NCBI GenBank assembly: GCA_026225945.1
Contig: JAMJFZ010004031.1
Coordinates: forward strand, 1,073,501 to 1,137,500
Direction: 5' to 3'
Source of the DNA: Cricetomys ansorgei
Taxonomy: Eukaryota; Chordata; Mammalia; Rodentia; Nesomyidae
DNA length: 64,000 nt
This document shows positions 11,472 to 23,607 of this stretch, one piece after another. Both the position numbers and the translations under genes were made by a program. Position 1 is the first letter of the stretch. Each line of letters begins with the position of its first letter. The notes beneath the pieces were generated by a model. It ran no database searches and had not been told where the DNA came from. It was given only the letters and a program-made list of their open reading frames with translations.

Positions 11472-11775
11472 GCCTGGTTCAATTGTTATGAAGAGGCTCC
11501 CTTGGGCAGCAGATGGAACAAGTGCAGAGACATTATGCCAGACATTATGTAGACAGAGAGTCAAAATTGGAATTGTCCATTTGGTTCCTATCGTCGGAGC
11601 TCTGGGAACCCCCAGAAGTGGGGAAAGAAAAATTATAATAGTCAGAGGGGATGGAGGATAATAGAAGAACATAGCCCACTGAATCAACTAAGCAGCACTC
11701 ATATTGATTCACAGAGGCTGAATCAGCAATCAAGGGGCCTGCATGGGTCTGTACCAAGTCCTTTGTGTTTTGCAC
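11472..11775 (+). mobile_element. L1 (Lx-type) 3' UTR fragment, plus strand
   Basis: Contains in order the Lx 3' UTR phrases 'ggaacaagtgcagagac', 'agcccactgaatcaactaag', 'tcacagaggctgaatcagc' and 'aaggggcctgcatgggtctg'. It is truncated at both ends and lacks the L1 poly(A) end. Several overlapping 63-76-codon frames on both strands are by-products of this repeat. Confidence 0.85.
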
Positions 11776-11921
11776 TAAGAAAAAACTTAAAACTCAGATG
11801 AATATCTGCTCTATTGTCCTTTGACATGTATCTGTGGATTTCAACACAGGATCTAATGTCACCTTGCTAAAATTACACTAAGAAAATGCATCACTTTCCC
11901 TTCATATAAAAGGAACTTGCA

Positions 11922-12110
11922 TGGGATCCAAGAGATGGCTCTGCAGATGTAAGTGCTTGCAACAAAGCCTGAAGACCTGACAGAACCACAAGGCTCATAC
12001 AGTGGGAACAAAGAACTAACTTCTGCAAGTTCTTCTCTATGTCCATATGTGGCATACACATTTTCTCCATTCCCCTCCCATGCACAATAAACAAATAAAT
12101 ATAATATTAA
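11922..12110 (+). mobile_element. B3 SINE (B2-related), plus strand
   Basis: Degenerate tRNA-derived head 'ccaagagatggctctgcag', B-box area 'gacctgacagaaccac', body 'cttctgcaagttcttctc', and an (A)-rich end with 'aataaacaaataaat'. Two overlapping frames on the opposite strand are not genes. Confidence 0.8.
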
Positions 12111-12261
12111 AAATGTTTCACACAAATATGCCATATAGGAGGAATGCATCTCATTAAATGTATCTTGAACAAATTATGCTCACCAAATATATTTTACTTT
12201 GAAGATGCTTTTGGTCTCACAAAATGTAGCTACTTAAATTATTTTGTGATTTTTTTTTTAG

Positions 12262-12703
12262 ACTATAAAAATGGAGACCATTGTAGAAACCAAAACTTGT
12301 GAAATGCAGAGAATACTGACCATGGGGTGGTCAGCTCAGAAGACTACATTTACAATATAATCACTAGACTCAAAGGGCAGAGGCATGGTAAAAGTCAGAA
12401 CACCTGGACTATTGCCATGAGATTGTATTTTCTATGTATTACAGAGGATCTATGCCTCTGAAATCTACACAATATGGCTGCATAGACAAACACAGAATAA
12501 TTATAACACAAGTTGACACAATAATATATATGGGGGAAAACTCACTAGACACTACTCCTAGATAAAGAACTATCTACAATTCCCTAATTGGTTATTCAAT
12601 ATGAAGTGGTCAGTGTAAAATACACATAGAGGTAGCACTATAGGATTCAGTATGTTGTGTGTGTATTATATGATATATATATGAAATATATGTTATATGC
12701 CAT

Positions 12704-12734
<31 letters not shown>

Positions 12735-12870
12735 CAATAATAGAGAAAAAAGATATCATGAACTTGAGAGGGATCCAGAGAATGGGATCACAGAAAAGTT
12801 GGAAGGGTGAGAGATGTAAATATGGTAATCCTGTATGAAATTCTCTAAACAATAAAGTTTAAATGCATAT
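12262..12870 (+). mobile_element. L1 (Lx-type) 3' UTR with CA tract, plus strand
   Basis: Opens with 'aaaatggagaccattgtaga' and 'gtggtcagctcagaag'. It continues with 'atatggctgcatagacaaac' and ends with 'gaacttgagagggatc', a purine-rich block, 'ggtaatcctgtatg' and 'aacaataaag'. The order fits rodent L1 3' UTRs. An AT/CA simple repeat sits inside (12652-12734). Confidence 0.7.
12652..12734. repeat. (TG)n-AT-rich-(CA)n inverted simple repeat
   Basis: A short TG run, a TA-rich centre and (CA)14 at 12707-12734. The centre contains a perfect inverted repeat 'tgttatat-gcc-atataaca' (12691-12709). Confidence 0.9.
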
Positions 12871-13333
12871 CATATTTTCAATAAAATATATAGCACGTTC
12901 TGATAAAGTTTAACACATAGGATTATAAAAAGTAATAGTACATGAGGATTACATGAGTGATGTTTCTTCAAATCAGTCAGAATAAAATTAGACGTGTTTT
13001 CTGGGGGCTGTTCTTTCTGTTAGACTAGATGCAGAATTGGGGTGTGTTTTACATGAATATTAAGTAAGGGGAAATGACTTCACTTGTATCACAAAGGTGA
13101 CATTCTTTGAATGTATATTTTTTAATGACTGGCTTTCTAGGGAATGACTAAATGTTTCTGTGGCATAATTTAACAAATATTTCATGTCATCGCAAATGAA
13201 ATTCCCGCCCTTACAATTTCTTCTCATGGTTAAAATGGTTTACCAAGACAGTAGATGTAAATTTTATGTATTATCTCAACAGGTTATCAATATTCATAGT
13301 TGTTAAATAAGAGTTTATCAACTGAACTAAAAT
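12871..13333. other. Unique AT-rich DNA
   Basis: No feature recognised. Confidence 0.5.
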
Positions 13334-13500
13334 GTCAAGGTCCGTAATCTCAGGTACATGCTGAGTCAGGAGGATCATAATAAAAGACCAGACTAGTCAA
13401 CACAACTAAACTCTAAATCAAAATTAAAAATAAAAGAAGGTTGACAATATAGCTCAGTGTGGAGATTTCTAGTATGTATGAGACCCTATGTCTAATGCTC
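13334..13500 (+). mobile_element. Old B4-type SINE, plus strand
   Basis: B1-like left part ('ccgtaatctcagg', 'gctgagtcaggaggatcata'), an A-rich linker, then an ID-like right part ('gacaatatagctcagtgtgg', 'atgagaccctatg'). This is the mirror orientation of the B4 at 7329-7545. Confidence 0.75.
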
Positions 13501-16180
13501 AAAAATATGTTTATCAAAATCTTCAAATATGACCATAGACAGCTTGAAATTGAATAGATTCATTATAGTGCATATATAAATTTATGTTATCTATCATTTA
13601 ACATCAATAATACTATATAATAATAACATTATTTATAAATGTTATTAAGATGTAAAATTGATTAACTCATCATGATGTATTTGCAAACAATGTAATGCTT
13701 CCAAATCCAGGAATTCAATAAATGGACAATAAATCTTCCACTTTTCAATCACATATGCATAGTAAGTTAATATGTTTTATTATAGATTTTATTCGTTTAT
13801 TTTTTTCTTAAGCCAGTACTGTATTGTCACAACTATAACAAATTAATTTCATCCCAAGTTTCCTTATAGATATTAATTTTGAAATTTTTTCACTTCTTAA
13901 ACTGGTATTATTTAACTATTTTAAGCTAATATATTAAACGACTATCAACATATTTCTTGATTGAATGGTTTTAGAAGATAGTCATAAGAGGCTAGGCTGA
14001 CATGATCATTTTGTTGTTATTTTTTCTAAAAAGGTGAATAATGTTTTATTTCAACATGGAAAAGGGAGAATCATGCCATCAAGCAAGAACTTGGTTCTTT
14101 TGTTTTTCTTAAGTTACATGATATTTGTCAGTCTTTGCTTTATAAGATTCCTTCAAAGATCACACAAAATACCTGGAACTTGACAAAAGAAACAGAAACT
14201 AACACAATTCTAAGGAACCAATTGCACATGCCCACTTCCTGATCTGCCAGCCACATTTATGGGTGGGGCTCAAAGTTTAACCAAGATCATTCAAGAATGA
14301 AGGATTTGGTACTTAGAGATATCTCACCAAATACATCCAATCATATCAAATATTCTACTATATGATAGACTAAATCGCCTATTTCTTCATCTATATGCGA
14401 TTCTTCTGTCCAAATGCTATGGCAAATGTATTTTCTATGTCCAACTATAGTGGCAACAAGCTATTGTTCTAGCTTAATGTTGGGAGGCTGGAACGGGAAG
14501 ATTAGAAACTCAAAACTAGAGTGAACTAAAGAATGATACTTTCTCAAAATTCAAAATATACTACTTGTAGTATTTTATCTTCTAATTGAATTTCTTATGC
14601 AATTGAACCTGATATTAATTTTCAATATTAAATAAATGAATTTAGAATTCACAATGACAGTGTCATTTATTGGTTACATAGTTATTTCAGACAAAGTCTA
14701 AAACACGAACTAAAATTGCTGATATCAGGTGTACTTTTTTCGCTGTGAAGAAATTTAGTTCAACTTGAAAGCAAATAATCTCAAATGCAGATTATGTGGG
14801 AAACATTTACTTCGTGTTAAGTCCATGGATATTGTGAAGTTAGATATCAGTATTAACAGTAGAGAAGAACAGATGTGTCTGATTTTCAGAAGAGTTAAAA
14901 ACATGAAGCAGTTTACATAGAGAAAAGTTTATAAGTCATTCAAACATGAAGGGACATAAGCACGAAGGGTCATATAATAACTAACACATACATAAAATAA
15001 TACATATGTGTATGTGTGTGTGTGTATACTCACATATATATGCTAATTCACATACACACATGCATATATACACACACACACATATATGCAAATGGGTGTG
15101 GTAAATGTTATTCAGATATTACTTTATATAATTTATAGTGTTTACTAATGTCTGTATCTATGCGATTTCACATATATAAGTTGTTAGAGACAAAACAGCT
15201 ATGCCTTCTCTGTACATAATTCAGAAGTTGTTGAACAGTATTTGTATGCTACATACTATTCATTCATCACACTTTCTTACACCTCTGAGCATCGTCAGTT
15301 ATTTAGCACTTTTCAAATATCAAATTTTAAAAAGAACTTTAATACTGCAATTAGTTCTAACAGAGAAACGTGATAATTTTTGTTGCTTGTTTATGGTATT
15401 TTATCCAGTAAAATGAGCTTATAACACGAAAATAAATCCATAAGGTTAGAGAAACAATATCAAGAATTATTTTTAAAATAAATGCATTGAAAAAAATCTA
15501 AAACATAGAATTGGGAGAAATATTTAAAATACAAATACTGAAGAATGGCAAAGCAATCCTGGATTTCACCTTGAGGATTGTTATAGTTTTGCAAAGGTAT
15601 ATGAACAAAAGAGAGGGTTTTAGTAACCTTAAATTATTTACAGTGCTTTTTTAGTTTGTTCTTCAAAATAAAATACATAATGTATGTTAGTGTAAAACAC
15701 ATTGCAGTACTTTGGAAAGAGTGAATATTATTTCACTGGGACATAAATTGTGTCTGCAAATCCTGCCTAGCATTCTCATATGAGAAAATGATGGCAAGGA
15801 CACATGATTTATTCCACCATTATGCTCAACATATTCCATATATGTATTTATTATTTATGCTTTAATGTAGCATTGCTTATTTATTACATATTCATAAAAT
15901 TGTCTTCATATTTGGTATGTTTGTCTGGATATTTTAATATATATGTATTTATGCATATATATTACCATTTAAACCACTTTGGACATATAATACAGTGCAT
16001 AAATTAAGTTTACAGTGTTCTAACACCATCACAACATATACATTTCCTAAACTTTTTCTTTACTCCAAAAAGCAATTCTAACCATTAAATAGTATTTTCC
16101 CTTTCTTTCCAGCTCATAGCCCTTAGCAGTCCCTAAGCTTCTGAGTTTTACGATTTACCATTTAAGGAAGGCAAGGAACC
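13501..16180. other. Mostly unique AT-rich DNA
   Basis: No gene. A possible very degraded B1/B4 monomer lies at about 14480-14555 ('gggaggctggaacgggaag'). An AT-rich 67-codon frame at 15804-16007 is composition-driven. Confidence 0.45.
14988..15090. repeat. TG/TA/CA low-complexity tract
   Basis: Alternating purine-pyrimidine dinucleotides, with (TG)n followed by mixed TA and CA runs. It could form Z-DNA or cruciforms. Confidence 0.8.
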
Positions 16181-16390
16181 ACACATGCAAGTAACATTAC
16201 ATAGACTGAGCAGTCTGTACTTGTGTATTTAGGTGTATATGAATAACAACAATCAATAGAAACAGAAACCATGATCTGATAAAGAGCAGGAGAAGGTATA
16301 CAGTAGGGTTTGGAAGGAGGAAAGGGTTGTGAAAATGATGTCATTACATTATTATAATCTAAAAATATAAAAAATAATTTTGTAAAAAGG
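16181..16390 (+). mobile_element. L1 3' end, plus strand
   Basis: 'acatgcaagtaacattac', 'agactgagcagtctgtact', 'gggtttggaaggaggaaagg' and 'atgatgtcattacattatta' occur in the order of the rodent L1 3' terminus. An A-rich tail follows. Confidence 0.8.
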
Positions 16391-18329
16391 CATAAATCAA
16401 TAAAGTCATTGTGTAAATTTCTCTAAATCATAGTTCACATTTTATTTTCTCAAAGATCCAACGTAGTCAGACTTTTCAAGTTTCACCATTACTCTCTTAT
16501 TAACCTGACTTAATTCAATAGCTCTTTGATAATGCTGCCAAGTGATGAAATTTAAAAAAAAAAAAAAAGAATAAGTCTTGACCATTTGAAATTCCTAGCA
16601 TACAGTAACATTCTTTTGTGTGAAATTATAAAACATTATGTGGAGGAATCCAGACTACATGTATCCAGTAGATTTCTGATTCTGTACAGTAAATAAAGGA
16701 AACAATAAAATCAAATATAACCTCAATAAGCCAAAAGCTACATACATTCTTTTTGTTATTTGAAAACATTCAATGGTAAACTAACTGGGTGGTTATCCAT
16801 AAATTAATTTCTTCATGCATATGTACTCACTTTCTCCCAAGCGTGTTTTATTTTAAATGCTAATGTCCACACTTATTTTTACTATCTGCATAAGACCAAT
16901 TGGGTTCCTTGTCAAGTGCACAGGCTATCCATTAGTCCACAGCTTCAGTGAAAGCCACCTCCCTATCTGTAATGATCAGTGCAGAGCCATCTGCCTGCTT
17001 ATAGTTACATCTGGCCAGACTTATGTTTTAAAGGAATAGCTAACTAAATAAGGAAGAGAAGAACACTCTAATACACATTCCTGGCAGTCAATGAAAGGTT
17101 ACCAAGGAAAAAATACTCACACATGCCACAAAGGAAATGATTAGTACATGATGTTATCCAGAACAAGGTACAATAAGAAAGGAAGCCTACTGAAATTTTA
17201 TTGAAGATGTTCAGTTGAAGACCTGAGAATCTTGATAATATTGCCGATAACATAAATTTAAAATTCCCATATTTAATAGAAAAATATAAGATGTTACCCT
17301 AATCCTTATGAAATATGCCTATTGAAATATTTATGCTTGGTCTCCTATAACATTCCATATGATGACTGTGTGCTCAGATCTAGAATTCCACAATTTTATG
17401 TCCCATATCTTCACCTCCCAACTGCCTCTACTTGGGTATACTTTCCCATTTCCCAGTTTAGGAAATGTCCTATTAAATGAAGTTGAGAGAAAGAAAAAGG
17501 ACAAGAGGAGCAATATAAATTGTGGAATTGTGTCATTATGAACTTTAATTTACAGTAGCTATATTTTGATTTTCAACACAAAGTGAACATGGATGGTAAA
17601 AACATCCAAGTGTTTTATTAATGACTAACCTTAGCTGAAAGTTAAATAGGGAAATAGAACTTGGTCTGGCATGTTTAAAACCTATGGAAACCTTTGACAT
17701 ATGAAAACCTATTTTGAAATCTCAATCCATATCACATTTAACAAGTGAGCATTAAGTGAAACAAAAATCTAATGTACAACATCTAATATTGTGGAAATAT
17801 TCATATGTAGTAACATAATTCTTGCAAGATATAAAGATGCTAAAATGCCACAAAATTGTTTTTAAAATAGTGGCAAACACTAAAAAGAATGAGTTAATTT
17901 TGATTACATTAATCAATACAGAGAAAGGCACATGATAGAATTGCATAATGAATAATTCATGCCACTTCCACCACCACATAACCATTTCTTCCTTATAGTC
18001 CCCAGTTTTATTGAATGGAATATAGTGGCAAAAGGGCTGGAGATACCTCACTCTGAGTTATTTTTACCACATGATTTAATTCTCAAACAACTACAAAAAA
18101 CCAAGAATCAGAAGTCTCTAGTCCTAGATAGGTCAGTGGATGCTTGCGCATTTCTCCAAATAAGCATCTATCATATCATAATGTGTATTCAATGATAAGT
18201 AAGCTTTATCATGCTTTTAGTCATAATCCTAATTACAGTTAAGACTTTCTCAATAAGGGTGAGATTCTATTTAGAACTAGAACCCTAGCCAACTACTCAA
18301 GGTTAGGGACGTCATGGATCATGGAATAG
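16391..18329. other. Unique AT-rich DNA
   Basis: Includes an 18-base A-run at about 16552-16569. The frames at 17752-18051 (99 codons, minus) and 17959-18195 (plus) overlap each other and show no recognisable motif. No splice-flanked coding block was found. Confidence 0.5.
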
Positions 18330-18900
18330 AACCTACAATTTACTTTACTAAACCGGCATAATCATTAACTACATTCTAAATACTTGTTCTTATAACTATA
18401 AGTGTAGTCCTCACGTTTCTTCAAGGAAACCTCTCGTTGCAAAGACAGAAACACTACAGAAAAAATAAGCCACTCTGTATGCATAGTAGTGGAGCTAGGT
18501 CCAAAATGATATATCTACCAAACAATTCCTGCACTTAAAGCTCAAGGATCATTGTGGAAGAGATGGTGGAAAGATAGTAAGAGACACTGGAACCACTGTG
18601 GTTCCTAGGAATGCTAGATGCTACACCCATAAAGTCTTATCAACATTTTTGTATAAACATGAGCTGAATGAGGACGACAACAACAATAGGCATGTCAAGG
18701 GAAGATAGTAAAACACAGGTTGTGCCAACCCTCCCAAACACAAAGAACAAAAGGCAGCTAAAGAACGTTGAGAATGGGAGAAATGGTTTTTACCAGAAAA
18801 TATCACACCATCTGACAATCTAATACCAAGGGGTCCTCCCCAGAAACATATGTACATGTAGTATTATACACTGAGAAGATTATAGTTAGGTATTTTTGCT
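18330..18900 (+). mobile_element. L1 (Lx-type) 3' UTR fragment, plus strand
   Basis: 'gcataatcattaactacat', 'agtcctcacgtttcttcaag', 'ctctcgttgcaaagacag', 'gctacacccataaagtct', 'aaacatgagctgaatgagg' and 'acactgagaagattatag' follow the Lx 3' UTR order. The terminal G-rich block and poly(A) are missing. The 78-codon minus-strand frame inside it is incidental. Confidence 0.85.
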
Positions 18901-19364
18901 TGTCCAGTTTAATCAATCTATTTATTTTTGGATACCTTGTTTACTTAATAAAGAATTTCATTAGTGAACAGAAAAACAATAATAATTGTGGAGGTAAAAT
19001 GCATGTGTGAAAAACAAGGTACTGGGTTACTTTTATTTATTAATCATGTATCCACTGGAATGTATTAAACATTTATTTACATCAGTTTTTTCTTCTATAG
19101 GATAAAGATTGAAAATTACCCATTTAATATGGTTACTATATTAAATTCAGAGACTAACTCTAAGTAAAACTTACCTTCATAATATATTATGTACAAAAAG
19201 TTTAAACATTATACTTTACTTGTTTTTTCTAGTTATTCTTTACAAAAGTTTATACATGCATACAATGTACCTTGGCTAATTACACACCCTAATTCTGACC
19301 TCCAGTTATTCACTAGCCCCCACTATTTCTCTTCTAACTTCAGGTACTTATAAAAATATAACTG
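18901..19364. other. Unique AT-rich DNA
   Basis: Nothing recognised. Confidence 0.5.
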
Positions 19365-19666
19365 AGATGTCTGGTACCTACAAGATGTCCAGGCATCTTT
19401 GGGAAGCCCTGGTTCCTATGTGATGTCTGGGTACCTATGGGATGTCTGCATGTGTGCAGGATGACCAAGTGCTTGCATGACACCCACGCATCTATAGAAT
19501 GCCCTGGTGCCTGTGGAGTGTCCTTTTAACTGTGGGATATTACGTGCCTACAGGAGACCCTGGTGCATGCAGGATATCAGGACACCTGTGGGATGTCCTG
19601 GTACCTGCATGATGCCCAGGTACCTGTATGATATCCGATGCCTGTGTGACATCCAAGTGCCTGCAG
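19365..19666 (+). repeat. Degenerate minisatellite, ~19-bp unit, ~16 copies
   Basis: About 302 bp divides into roughly 16 units of 17-20 bp, with an approximate consensus of 'gatgtcctggtacctgtgg'. Well-preserved units include 'gatgtctgggtacctatggg' (about 19420), 'atgtcctggtacctgcat' (about 19592) and 'gatgcccaggtacctgtat' (about 19610). Outer and middle units are the more diverged. The block is clearly more GC-rich than its surroundings. A 68-codon frame (19507-19713) crosses it. A 19-bp unit does not preserve reading frame, so I do not regard this frame as coding. Confidence 0.92.
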
Positions 19667-19971
19667 GTTTGGGCAGTGAAACCCAAGTTCAAGTCAAACT
19701 TCATGACATTTAATCACAGACTAATGTAGGCGAAGTAAATGTCCATGATCAGAGTAGCCTGCTGCCTCCAAAAACCATGGCGATTTCTGTTATCCATGCT
19801 TCCATCACACAAGCTTGACTTAATTTTCTTTTTTTTTAAAGTTGTATTTATTTATTTTTAGGGTACAGGGGTGGTAGAGTAGATAAGGGAGGAATGGGAG
19901 GGTGATATTGCTAAACGCTGTGCAAAACACAAGCTATTAATAAAAGTATTATATAAAAAATACTACTCACT
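19667..19971. other. Mixed DNA, possible L1 3' end
   Basis: 19860-19965 has a G-rich run ('ggaggaatgggagggtgat') followed by 'ttaataaaagtatta' and A-rich sequence. It may be an L1 3' terminus on plus, but the match is short. Confidence 0.35.
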
Positions 19972-20335
19972 GAACTCAGTTAGTGCTGCTCATAGGTGCA
20001 TGGGTGTGGGGTTACATCCTGGAGTATGGGCAATGTACCAAGAGTCACACACCCACTACAAAGTGAATATTCTAACAGCAACCATCCGTTTTCAGTAGCT
20101 CTTCAACCAATGACAGGTCTTTGGGTGCCCTACCCTACTCCATTCTAGTAACTGGGTGGTCTTCATTAGGTCTTATTTAGGGTTCAGGTAGCCATAGTTG
20201 CTTTAAGTTCATGTGTGCAATAGCTATATTGTATTGACAAGTCATTTCAAAGCATTCCTCCCTATGCTTCAGTTCTTAGAATCTATGTGTTCCATCTTAC
20301 AAGATAGTCCCAAGAGTTGAAGTCATATCATTTTG
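19972..20335 (-). mobile_element. L1 3' UTR fragment, minus strand
   Basis: The plus-strand text 'cagttagtgctgctcatagg', 'gcatgggtgtggggttacat', 'gagtatgggcaatgtacca' and 'agcaaccatccgttttcag' matches the complement of a rodent L1 3' UTR as I remember it. Truncated at both ends. Confidence 0.75.
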
Positions 20336-21845
20336 TTATAGTATACTTTAAATTGTAATACATTATTTAAATTTTTCAAGCTTATAACCAATAACAAAGT
20401 ATCACTTGGCTTTTGAAAATGGGAGAATTAAACACAGAGGTATCCTTGCATTCACACATAAAGAATCAGGTCCAACATGAAGAAATGTGTTAATAGCACA
20501 ACTGTGTTACTCTGTGTTATTATGTGTTTTGTGTTGCTTGTTAAGTGACAGAAAATGTCAAAGTAAAATAATCAAATTTTGATATACTTGCTTCTAAAAT
20601 ATAATTTAAATCAATTTTTAAACTATTTTCTTAAAAGTCGCTTTGGAGATAGTTGCAGACATCCACTTTTACCTAAAAAAATAACTTAATTTCCTTTTCA
20701 TTGTGGAGATACTGCCATAGTTTTCTCTTGGACTATTTTTGTTGGCAATCTATTTTAAAGGTAGCCAAACTTGAAGTAGTGAAAAAAAAGCAGTAATGAT
20801 AAAAAAAGGCACAGAAAGTGATACTTAAAGATTGTCAGCTTATGAAGATGATTCACACACTGTAGCAAATGAGCAGTATTCATGTCTAGTTTGCCATACT
20901 GCAGATCATCAGTGAACAGGAGATTGTCATGTCTTAAAGGATTTGAGAAACTGTTGCTCTTACTAGTAACATTTACTCTGCAAGAGGTTAGTCACAGGTA
21001 AATGTGATTTAAATACAGTAAATCCTCCTTAGAAATTGAAGAATGATGGTGTGGGGTCTGTACTAACTTGTGATGAAGCATCTGGAATTGGGGACAAAAC
21101 CATGTGGATCCTGTGCAGGGTTTCAACAGCAAAAACTAGGGTAGCTGTTCACTTCAACATCAAACACAAATAGACTCTTTTTTTTTCCCCATTTCTTTTC
21201 TTTTTCTGTTGAGAGATGAGCAAATACAGGGATTACCTCAGCTTCCAATTTTTCTGCTTCCTCTCTTCTTTCTCTCCTCACTCGTTTCTTCCCTCCTCTT
21301 GTCTCTCTTTTCCTCATTCCTTGCATCCTTGTATCCTACCTTCACTCTTTTTTTCCTCTGTCACCTTTAATGATAGGCATTCACTCCATTACCCATATTG
21401 ATCTGTAATTCACTGTAGAGCTGGGATTGGTATCAAGTTCCTGGCAGTGCACCTGCCTCTCATACTCTTGACTGCTGTGTTTGTTTGGGGAAAAAGCCTC
21501 ATTTTCAAGCTTAAGATTTCTTCAAATCCCAAATATGGTTTATTCAGCCTCCTACATGCTAGGCTCACTGGTATGCAGAATGTTATCCAACTTTAACCCT
21601 GTTTATTTTTCTATAAAATATTCGTATTTTATATTTTTATTGTTTCCTCATATTGATATTTTTTCAGTGATGGGATTTGTTAAAATGTAGACATGTCCTA
21701 TTTGGTAAATTACTATAGATGGATGTCTTTAGAATCATTTAATAAATTAACCCTTCATTGTCATTCTTATAATATTAAAATGTAACTGAATGTCAAGATG
21801 TGATAATTTTTTACAACACTAATTTTATGTTTTGAGATTATAATA
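20336..21845. other. Mostly unique AT-rich DNA
   Basis: A CT-rich tract lies at about 21175-21360. A very degraded antisense B1-like monomer may lie at about 21395-21475 ('gtgcacctgcctctc'). No gene. Confidence 0.45.
21175..21360 (-). repeat. Polypyrimidine-rich tract (purine-rich on minus)
   Basis: Dominated by T and C runs on plus. It produces a Lys/Arg/Glu-rich minus-strand frame that is a composition artefact. Confidence 0.7.
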
Positions 21846-22005
21846 TAATTATATCCTCCCCCTTTCCGTTTCTCTTACCATCCTCCATACTTTCCCATAT
21901 ACTCCTCCTCACTCTTTTTCAAATTCATTGCCTCTTTTATCATTATTTTACATGCATATGTATATGTATATACTTCCTTATCTAGAGACATATATTGTGA
22001 GAACA
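21846..22005 (-). mobile_element. L1 3' end, minus strand
   Basis: 'tttcccatatactcctcctc', 'ctctttttcaaattcattgc' and 'tgcatatgtatatgtatata' are the complement of the rodent L1 terminal 3' UTR, which includes the 'gaatttgaaagagagc' block. The 3' terminus is at the left. Confidence 0.75.
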
Positions 22006-23457
22006 TTTCACAATCTAACAAAATTATCCAACTGATGGTGATTACTTTTGGAATCCATTTGTGTCTGAGTACAGGTTACAGGTGTGATGGGTAGCTTTTC
22101 CATGACCAACTGTTAGGAACCTGAGCAATAATGTAACCAGAGCAATTAAATAGTGAGATTTATTGACAAGACACAAGATTATTTGACAAGACACTACTTG
22201 TAGGAACTCTTAATGTTTTTCCTGACTTTAATTCATTGCTGATACGTCTTTATTTACCACCTCCTAAATCACTTTTTCTGGCCTTCTTTTCTTCATCTGT
22301 TAGGACCACAGAGCATGAAGCTCATGTAAGAAGGAAGGGAATTTGAAAGTATCTCACATTTACCTGCACATGACTGATCTTCTCAGTTCATTTCAGGAAT
22401 CAAATTCTGGTGCTAAGTCTGCAGTGTGGAACATATTAAAATTTCTTTCCCACTACTAACTTCATGGATAACATGAAGATTTCCCCCTTTCTTATCACAG
22501 ATGTACTAAATGGTGCTCAGTGCCAAGTGGATTCAAAATCCCAGAGCTTCAGATAAAGCACAGCAAACCAGTAGAGTTCAAGTAGGATGCATAGGAGATG
22601 TTATGGTAACAATGGCTAAATGCCTTGAATTGTCAAAATGTATAATTCTGAAAAAAAACAAATAAGGGCATCAAATAGAATGGTAATATTTATCTACAAT
22701 GAAATAGCAATTATACTGACAACAAAATTTATGAAATGCAAACTTGGAAAGAAAAATTGAGCAATAAAAATCTACATGATGTGGTGCTGAACTGTTTAGT
22801 TAGAATTTTCATCCTACTAAAGTACTATTAAAACTAAGTATGAAATAAATAGAATTTCATAAGAACAAATGGTAAGATAATCTGAAAGCTACAGAACATC
22901 CTGAAATAATTGCAAAGAGTATTACTTCCTAAGAAAATAGAAAACATGAAAAATTTGTGGATCTAGAATACAGGCCTTTGAATGCCTTAGAATCAATATA
23001 AAAAGTACACAAACTGGCGCCCTAAAGATCTCAAATACGATTAATTAAAAGTAAGAAAAATTCTGTATTTATGTCTAACTCTGCTTGAGTTTGTAAGTGT
23101 GTGTCACTTAGTTGTGTGGTTGAAGCTACTTTTCTAAGTCCAATAAATTTTTGTATTATATAAGAAAAAAATAACACTTTCAGAAAATTTTCAGAAAACA
23201 CATGCCTTTGCTACATTAAATTTTTATAACTTTTCCAGCTTTTCTATATGATGAAAAACCATTTAGCATTGGTGAAAATTGCTTAGAAATATTACCCTCT
23301 TAATCTAAATGTATTCTAATGTGCTTGATTATTAAGAATAATATCTATTTACATGTTAGAGTTTCCTGGCATGTGAAGCCACATTTGGTAACCAAGTTAT
23401 TTAGTAGGAACCCAGATATGTTCGGAAGTAATGAATATGTTTTAAAATGCTGAGTCC
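22006..23457. other. Unique AT-rich DNA
   Basis: A 12-base direct repeat 'ttgacaagacac' occurs twice near 22163-22195. An AATAAA followed by an A-run lies at about 23142-23171. Neither is tied to a recognisable gene. Confidence 0.45.
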
Positions 23458-23607
23458 TTTTTTTTTTGAGCTTGAGACAGGAGTGTCTCTGGCTGTCCTG
23501 GAACTCACTCTGTAAACCAAGCTGGCCTCAAACTCACAGAGATCCACCTGCCTTTGTTTTTGCCTCCAAAATGCTTGGATTAAAGGCATGTGCCACCACT
23601 GCCTGGC
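23458..23607 (-). mobile_element. B1 SINE, minus strand
   Basis: Complement of B1: T-rich tail, 'gctgtcctggaactcactct', 'gctggcctcaaactcacaga', 'ggattaaaggcatgtgccac', ending in 'cactgcctggc'. It lacks about 10 bases near the tail. Imperfect target duplications flank it ('taaaatgctgagtc' left, 'taaaatgtttagtc' right). The overlapping 83-codon frame is SINE-derived. Confidence 0.95.

Noticed and set aside
19365..19666. CRISPR-like array
   Set aside because: The host is a mammal, and units of about 19 bp are directly contiguous without spacers. It is a minisatellite.
19507..19713. 68-codon frame across the minisatellite
   Set aside because: A 17-20-bp unit shifts frame at each copy, so no repeated peptide is preserved.
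23142..23171. AATAAA followed by an A-run as a gene 3' end or processed pseudogene
   Set aside because: The A-run is short and interrupted, and the upstream sequence matches no transcript I recognise.
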